DNA from: M30B19 sp041688615
GTDB lineage: Bacteria > Planctomycetota > Planctomycetia > Pirellulales > Pirellulaceae
Direction: 5' to 3'
DNA: 9,699 nucleotides
Assembly: GCA_041688615.1 (NCBI GenBank)
Contig: JBDNHU010000517.1
Coordinates: forward strand, 1 to 9,699
Shown here piece by piece: positions 7,382 through 9,699 of the stretch (its first letter is position 1; every line of letters starts with the position of its first letter). Both the position numbers and the translations under genes were made by a program. The notes beneath the pieces were generated by a model. The model was not told the DNA's origin. It saw only the letters and a list, made by a program, of their open reading frames with translations, and did no database searches.

Positions 7382-7450
7382 GCGGCGGGACCTTGCGATG
7401 TAGGGCGAGATGTTGATTTTTACGGCGGGGCAATGATTTTTAGGTTGGGC

Positions 7451-7500
7451 TGCGTTGGGGCAATACAATACACTGCGTTGCGTTGCGATTTTGCGTTGGG
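7451..7500. repeat. GCGTTG-rich patch in the leader of the redox enzyme gene
   Basis: GCGTTG starts at 7452, 7475, 7480 (overlapping by one base) and 7493. TGCGTTGGGGCAA (7451-7463) and TGCGTTGGGCAA (7492-7503) form a near-identical pair about 41 bases apart, near four helical turns. It lies 70-120 bases upstream of the chosen start on the minus strand. A related TTGCGTTGG occurs at 7922-7930, immediately before the epimerase start. Regulator binding is possible but unproven. Confidence 0.4.
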
Positions 7501-7767
7501 CAACCAAGGAGTCAGCGACAGTCCTTTGTTAGTCCTGGAGTGCTCTATAGAATACGCGAATCTAAACGCGTCTGCACGCATTGAGTTTTCCGAATACGAA
7601 AAAAGTGCGGTCCGATCCTGCGTTAGGTTTTGCGAAAAGTAGAAGTGTTGGGCGCAAACCACGCGTTGATTGGCTAGAATGACCGCCAACTGTTGGAAGC
7701 GTTACGCTATGAATTGGACGTGGAATTGAAAAGCCTTGGTTGTTCCTGTGGTTGGTCAAGATCAAGC

Positions 7768-7826
7768 AGTGACGGTGAAATAGAGTGACGGTGAAATAGT
7801 AAGTGACGGTGAAATAGTAAGTGACG
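7768..7826. repeat. Short tandem repeat, AGTGACGGTGAAATAG, three copies plus a partial
   Basis: The 16-bp unit occurs at 7768-7783, 7784-7799 and 7802-7817, with a partial AGTGACG at 7820-7826. The later copies are separated by TA, making the period 18. The first two are directly abutted (period 16). Copies are otherwise identical, which suggests recent slippage duplication. The array ends about 116 bases upstream of the epimerase ATG, so it could be a regulatory or length-variable element. It contains stop codons, so it is not coding. Confidence 0.8.
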
Positions 7827-7942
7827 CTCAAGCCAATGGCAGATCACGCTTTTGGGTGAGAAATTGAAAAGTCCGAGGGAAGTTGAAAATTTGCCAATGG
7901 TTGGCGTTTGTTAACACTCTGTTGCGTTGGAGAAAATGCAAA

Positions 7943-8791
7943 ATGAAATTTGGAATGAATTTGTTGTTGTGGTCCGGTGAAGTCAACGAATCGATCATGC
8001 CGGTTCTGGAAATGTTGAAGAAGATTGGCTACGACGGCGTTGAAGTTCCTTTGTTCAATTATGGACTGGATTATCAAGAGTGGGGGAAGCGATTTGATGA
8101 CTTAGGGTTAGAACGGACAGCGGTCACGATTCGCAACGTTGAAGACAATCCGATCAGTCCTGATGCCGACGTGCGAAATAGTGGCGTCGCCGGTAACAAG
8201 CAGGCTTTGGACTGTTGTGCCGCGATGGGTGCGACCCATTTAATTGGTCCTTACCATAGTGCGATCGGTCACTTCACCGGCAGCGGTCCCAGTTCCGACG
8301 AATGGAAATGGGGTGTCGAAAGCATGCAGAAGGTTTCGGAATACGCGGGTACCGTCGGGGTCACCTTGGGGGTTGAAGCGCTAAACCGATTTGAATGCTA
8401 TTTATTGAATTGCCACCAAGATTCGGCTCGGTTTGCTCGCGAAGTGAATCATCCCAATTGCCGAGTGATGTACGACACGTTCCACGCAAACATCGAAGAG
8501 AAATCGCCGACACAAGCGTTAAAAGACTGTGCCGACGTTCTATGCCATGTTCACATTTCGGAGAACGATCGTAGTACTCCTGGCGAAGGCGATATTCGTT
8601 GGGACGAAACCTTCGATGCCTTGAAAGAAATAGGTTATGACGGTTGGTTAATGATCGAAGCGTTCGGCTTGGCCTTGCCTGAGATTTCAGCCGCAACAAA
8701 GATTTGGCGAAAGATGTTCCCCAGCGAAGAACACTTGGCCACCAACGGATACCAGTTTATGAAGCAGCAGTACGCCAAACGCTGGGCTTAG
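7943..8791 (+). CDS. D-tagatose/D-psicose 3-epimerase-family sugar epimerase
   Basis: This 282-residue enzyme starts at ATG 7943, preceded by GGAG at 7929-7932 with a good spacing. A longer frame from TTG 7883 adds 20 unlikely residues. It is a xylose-isomerase-type TIM barrel. All key residues of Pseudomonas cichorii D-tagatose 3-epimerase are present with a constant offset of seven. E145, D178, H204 and E239 correspond to the metal ligands E152, D185, H211 and E246. E151, H181 and R210 correspond to the substrate contacts E158, H188 and R217. The motifs are VEALNRFE, MYDTFHAN, CHVHISENDR and MIEAFG. The family interconverts ketoses at C3 using Mn or Co in the cytoplasm; the true substrate here is unknown, and relatives act on other keto sugars or hydroxypyruvate. 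It has no signal peptide. It is divergent from the redox enzyme and upstream of a ROK kinase, which suggests sugar catabolism. Confidence 0.9.
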   Translation: MKFGMNLLLWSGEVNESIMPVLEMLKKIGYDGVEVPLFNYGLDYQEWGKRFDDLGLERTAVTIRNVEDNPISPDADVRNSGVAGNKQALDCCAAMGATHLIGPYHSAIGHFTGSGPSSDEWKWGVESMQKVSEYAGTVGVTLGVEALNRFECYLLNCHQDSARFAREVNHPNCRVMYDTFHANIEEKSPTQALKDCADVLCHVHISENDRSTPGEGDIRWDETFDALKEIGYDGWLMIEAFGLALPEISAATKIWRKMFPSEEHLATNGYQFMKQQYAKRWA

Positions 8792-8990
8792 AAGGCCATG
8801 AATTTACGGGCTGTGTGAAAATGGAGTCGCCCTCTGGTCTTGGTTTGATTGGTTAGTCCAGGTTCGATCGATTGCTGGCGCCGCAAATGCGGGTTCAGGC
8901 AGAATATTGCCAGGGGAAAAGCCTTCGCGGTCGGATTTGGATGGTTGTAGCTACAGTCTAGCCGCTGTGATTGACAGGGCACGATTGCCA

Positions 8991-9058
8991 AGGCGTGAGG
9001 GAGAGACAGGCGTGAGGGAGAGACAGGCGTGAGGGAGAGACAGGCTTGAGGGAGACAC
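8991..9058. repeat. 17-bp tandem repeat, four copies
   Basis: AGGCGTGAGGGAGAGAC is repeated exactly at 8991-9007, 9008-9024 and 9025-9041. A fourth copy, 9042-9058 (AGGCTTGAGGGAGACAC), has two changes, and a stub AGGCGA follows at 9059-9064. There are no spacers, so it is not a CRISPR array. The purine-rich GAGGGAG core of each copy is complementary to CTCCCT at 9073-9078. Confidence 0.9.
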
Positions 9059-9090
9059 AGGCGACTGTGATGCTCCCTTATTTTTTTTTT
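9049..9090 (+). terminator. Rho-independent terminator after the epimerase gene
   Basis: AGGGAG (9049-9054) pairs with CTCCCT (9073-9078) and CACAG (9056-9060) pairs with CTGTG (9065-9069). They are closed by a GCGA loop of the GNRA type; A9055 faces ATG 9070-9072 as an internal bulge. TTA (9078-9080) and an unbroken run of ten T (9081-9090) follow. This is a strong intrinsic terminator for plus-strand transcripts. It sits about 260 bases past the epimerase stop and separates it from the ROK kinase, so the two are probably separate transcripts. The left arm is the fourth copy of the tandem repeat. Confidence 0.85.
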
Positions 9091-9168
9091 GCGGTAGCCG
9101 GGGGCTAATGACGCTGGCACTAGTTTTGCGAGGTCGCTTAAGATTTTTTGCGATTTTCTCGAGATCGA

Positions 9169-9197
9169 TTGTCGATTTGACTCGTAAAATCTATACT
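9169..9197 (+). promoter_or_regulatory. Candidate sigma-70-type promoter of the ROK kinase gene
   Basis: TTGTCG (9169-9174) and TATACT (9192-9197) are 17 bases apart, the ideal spacing; the -10 matches five of six positions. Transcription would start near 9204, about 44 bases before the ATG. The dyad ATCGA-TTG-TCGAT (9164-9176) overlaps the -35, a suitable place for a repressor, though the dyad is short. Confidence 0.5.
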
Positions 9198-9247
9198 GTG
9201 GCTTCTTCGAACCAGGCCAGTTTCTGCCCAATTTGAGTCGTTTTGCC

Positions 9248-9699
9248 ATGCCACCCGAGTCTATTACGATTGAGAATGCCCGTCCACCGTTTTTCGCAGG
9301 CGTGGATGTGGGCGGGACCAGCATCAAGATTGGTATCGTCGACGACCAAGGCAGGACGCTGTGCTACACCAGTTTTCCGATGGAAGACCAAAAGGGGCCT
9401 CAGTATTCGGTCGATAGAATCCGCGATACGATTAACGATTTGCTGCATTCAAGTTCGTTATCTGCAGATGCACTGGTTGGCGTGGGATTGGGAACGCCAG
9501 GGTCGATGGATGTCAAACGAGGCTACATTTTGGAGCCTTCGAACATCCCAGGTTGGCGACATTTTCCCATTCGTGATGCTTTGGCCCAGGCCGTGGGGAA
9601 GTCAGTGGTCTATGCAAATGACGCCAACGCTTCGGCATTCGGAGAATATTTGGCCTGCAGTGGTCGAAATTACAACAGTATTTTCATGTTTACTTTGGG
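9248..9699 (+). CDS. ROK-family sugar kinase (glucokinase-like), N-terminal part
   Basis: The gene starts at ATG 9248 and runs off the window; 150 codons are visible, about half the usual 300-330. No clear Shine-Dalgarno precedes it. Residues 17-29 (AGVDVGGTSIKIG) form the phosphate-1 motif with D20, G22 and T24 for ATP binding. GVGLGTPGSMD is the ROK sugar-contact loop. YANDANASAFGEY carries the catalytic base D125 in the conserved N-D-A-N-A context. The ROK CXCGXXGCXE zinc motif would lie beyond the window, so kinase versus repressor is judged from the lack of an N-terminal DNA-binding domain. These enzymes phosphorylate glucose or related hexoses with ATP in the cytoplasm. The exact sugar is not determined; proximity to a ketose epimerase hints at a fructose-like or glucose substrate. 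Confidence 0.93.
   Translation, partial: MPPESITIENARPPFFAGVDVGGTSIKIGIVDDQGRTLCYTSFPMEDQKGPQYSVDRIRDTINDLLHSSSLSADALVGVGLGTPGSMDVKRGYILEPSNIPGWRHFPIRDALAQAVGKSVVYANDANASAFGEYLACSGRNYNSIFMFTL

Larger units (their letters stand above)
7382..7942. other. Divergent intergenic region between the redox enzyme and the epimerase
   Basis: These 561 bases separate two divergent genes and must hold both promoters. Seen here are a GCGTTG cluster (7451-7500), the 16/18-bp tandem repeat (7768-7826), and two GCCAATGG motifs (7832-7839 and 7893-7900) 61 bases apart. The second motif lies in a dyad GCCAA-TGG-TTGGC (7893-7905). Short ORFs on both strands are repeat-derived or lack sensible content. No promoter with both boxes was convincing. 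Confidence 0.5.
8792..9247. other. Intergenic region holding tandem repeat, terminator and the kinase promoter
   Basis: No gene is seen in these 456 bases. The first 200 are featureless apart from a 10-bp palindrome TGTAGCTACA (8946-8955) and a small CCGC-AAAT-GCGG hairpin (8881-8892). The 17-bp tandem repeat, terminator and ROK promoter follow. A minus-strand ORF across the region (8788-9327) runs through the repeat and the kinase start and is rejected. Confidence 0.6.

Noticed and set aside
7382..7507. Upstream extension of the redox enzyme to GTG 7507
   Set aside because: The extra 42 residues come from a repeat-rich region, have no protein-like pattern, and would bury the signal peptide.
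7562..7831. Minus-strand ORF with a repeated TYYFTV pattern
   Set aside because: The pattern is only translation of the tandem DNA repeat and the rest has no recognisable content.
8861..8869. GGTTCGATC resembling a tRNA T-loop
   Set aside because: The flanks do not form a T-arm or acceptor stem, and no D or anticodon arm lies upstream.
8991..9058. CRISPR-like array
   Set aside because: Units are 17 bp, abutted with no spacers, and no cas gene is present.
8788..9327. 179-residue minus-strand ORF
   Set aside because: It crosses a tandem repeat, a terminator and the start of the ROK gene; its content is low-complexity and antisense.

Overview
The window looks like chromosomal DNA of a planctomycete, probably Pirellulaceae-like. 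The main evidence is a very long exported protein that joins a TIM barrel, a Pirellula/Verrucomicrobium-type c-heme domain, a beta-propeller and a blue-copper domain. Roomy intergenic gaps, weak Shine-Dalgarno signals and roughly balanced GC also fit. This assignment is by recognition of families; no search was run.

Layout, left to right. (1) 3-191 (+) is the C-terminal tail of a parvulin-type peptidyl-prolyl isomerase. (2) 507-767 (+) is a small protein with one membrane helix flanked by two CxxC knuckles. (3) 1332-2282 (+) is an unassigned 316-residue protein. (4) 2577-3197 (+) is a SUFU-domain protein, convergent with the next gene. (5) 7381-3237 (-) is one large secreted redox enzyme gene now split in two reading frames. 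Restoring one missing base at about 5195 joins them into about 1381 residues: signal peptide, xylose-isomerase-like TIM barrel, c-type heme (CLSCH), a middle region, beta-propeller and azurin-like cupredoxin. (6) 7943-8791 (+), divergent from it, is a D-tagatose/D-psicose 3-epimerase-family enzyme with the known active-site residues conserved. (7) 9248-end (+) is the start of a ROK-family sugar kinase with a good promoter just upstream.

The right half (5-7) reads as a carbohydrate locus. An exported multi-cofactor protein may act on a sugar or sugar derivative, a cytoplasmic epimerase may rearrange a ketose, and a ROK kinase may phosphorylate a sugar. That pathway link is inference. The left half (1-4) shows no obvious operon; gaps between genes are about 300-560 bases.

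Non-coding structure includes a four-copy 17-bp tandem repeat whose last copy forms the left arm of a strong intrinsic terminator (8991-9090). A 16/18-bp tandem repeat lies upstream of the epimerase (7768-7826). A GCGTTG-rich patch lies in the leader of the large enzyme gene, and one intergenic segment (875-936) could fold as a pseudoknot or switch. I saw no tRNA, rRNA, CRISPR array, insertion sequence or phage gene. The strongest points for a second look are the frameshifted multi-cofactor enzyme and the repeat-built terminator. I do not see a clear new defence or mobile system here.
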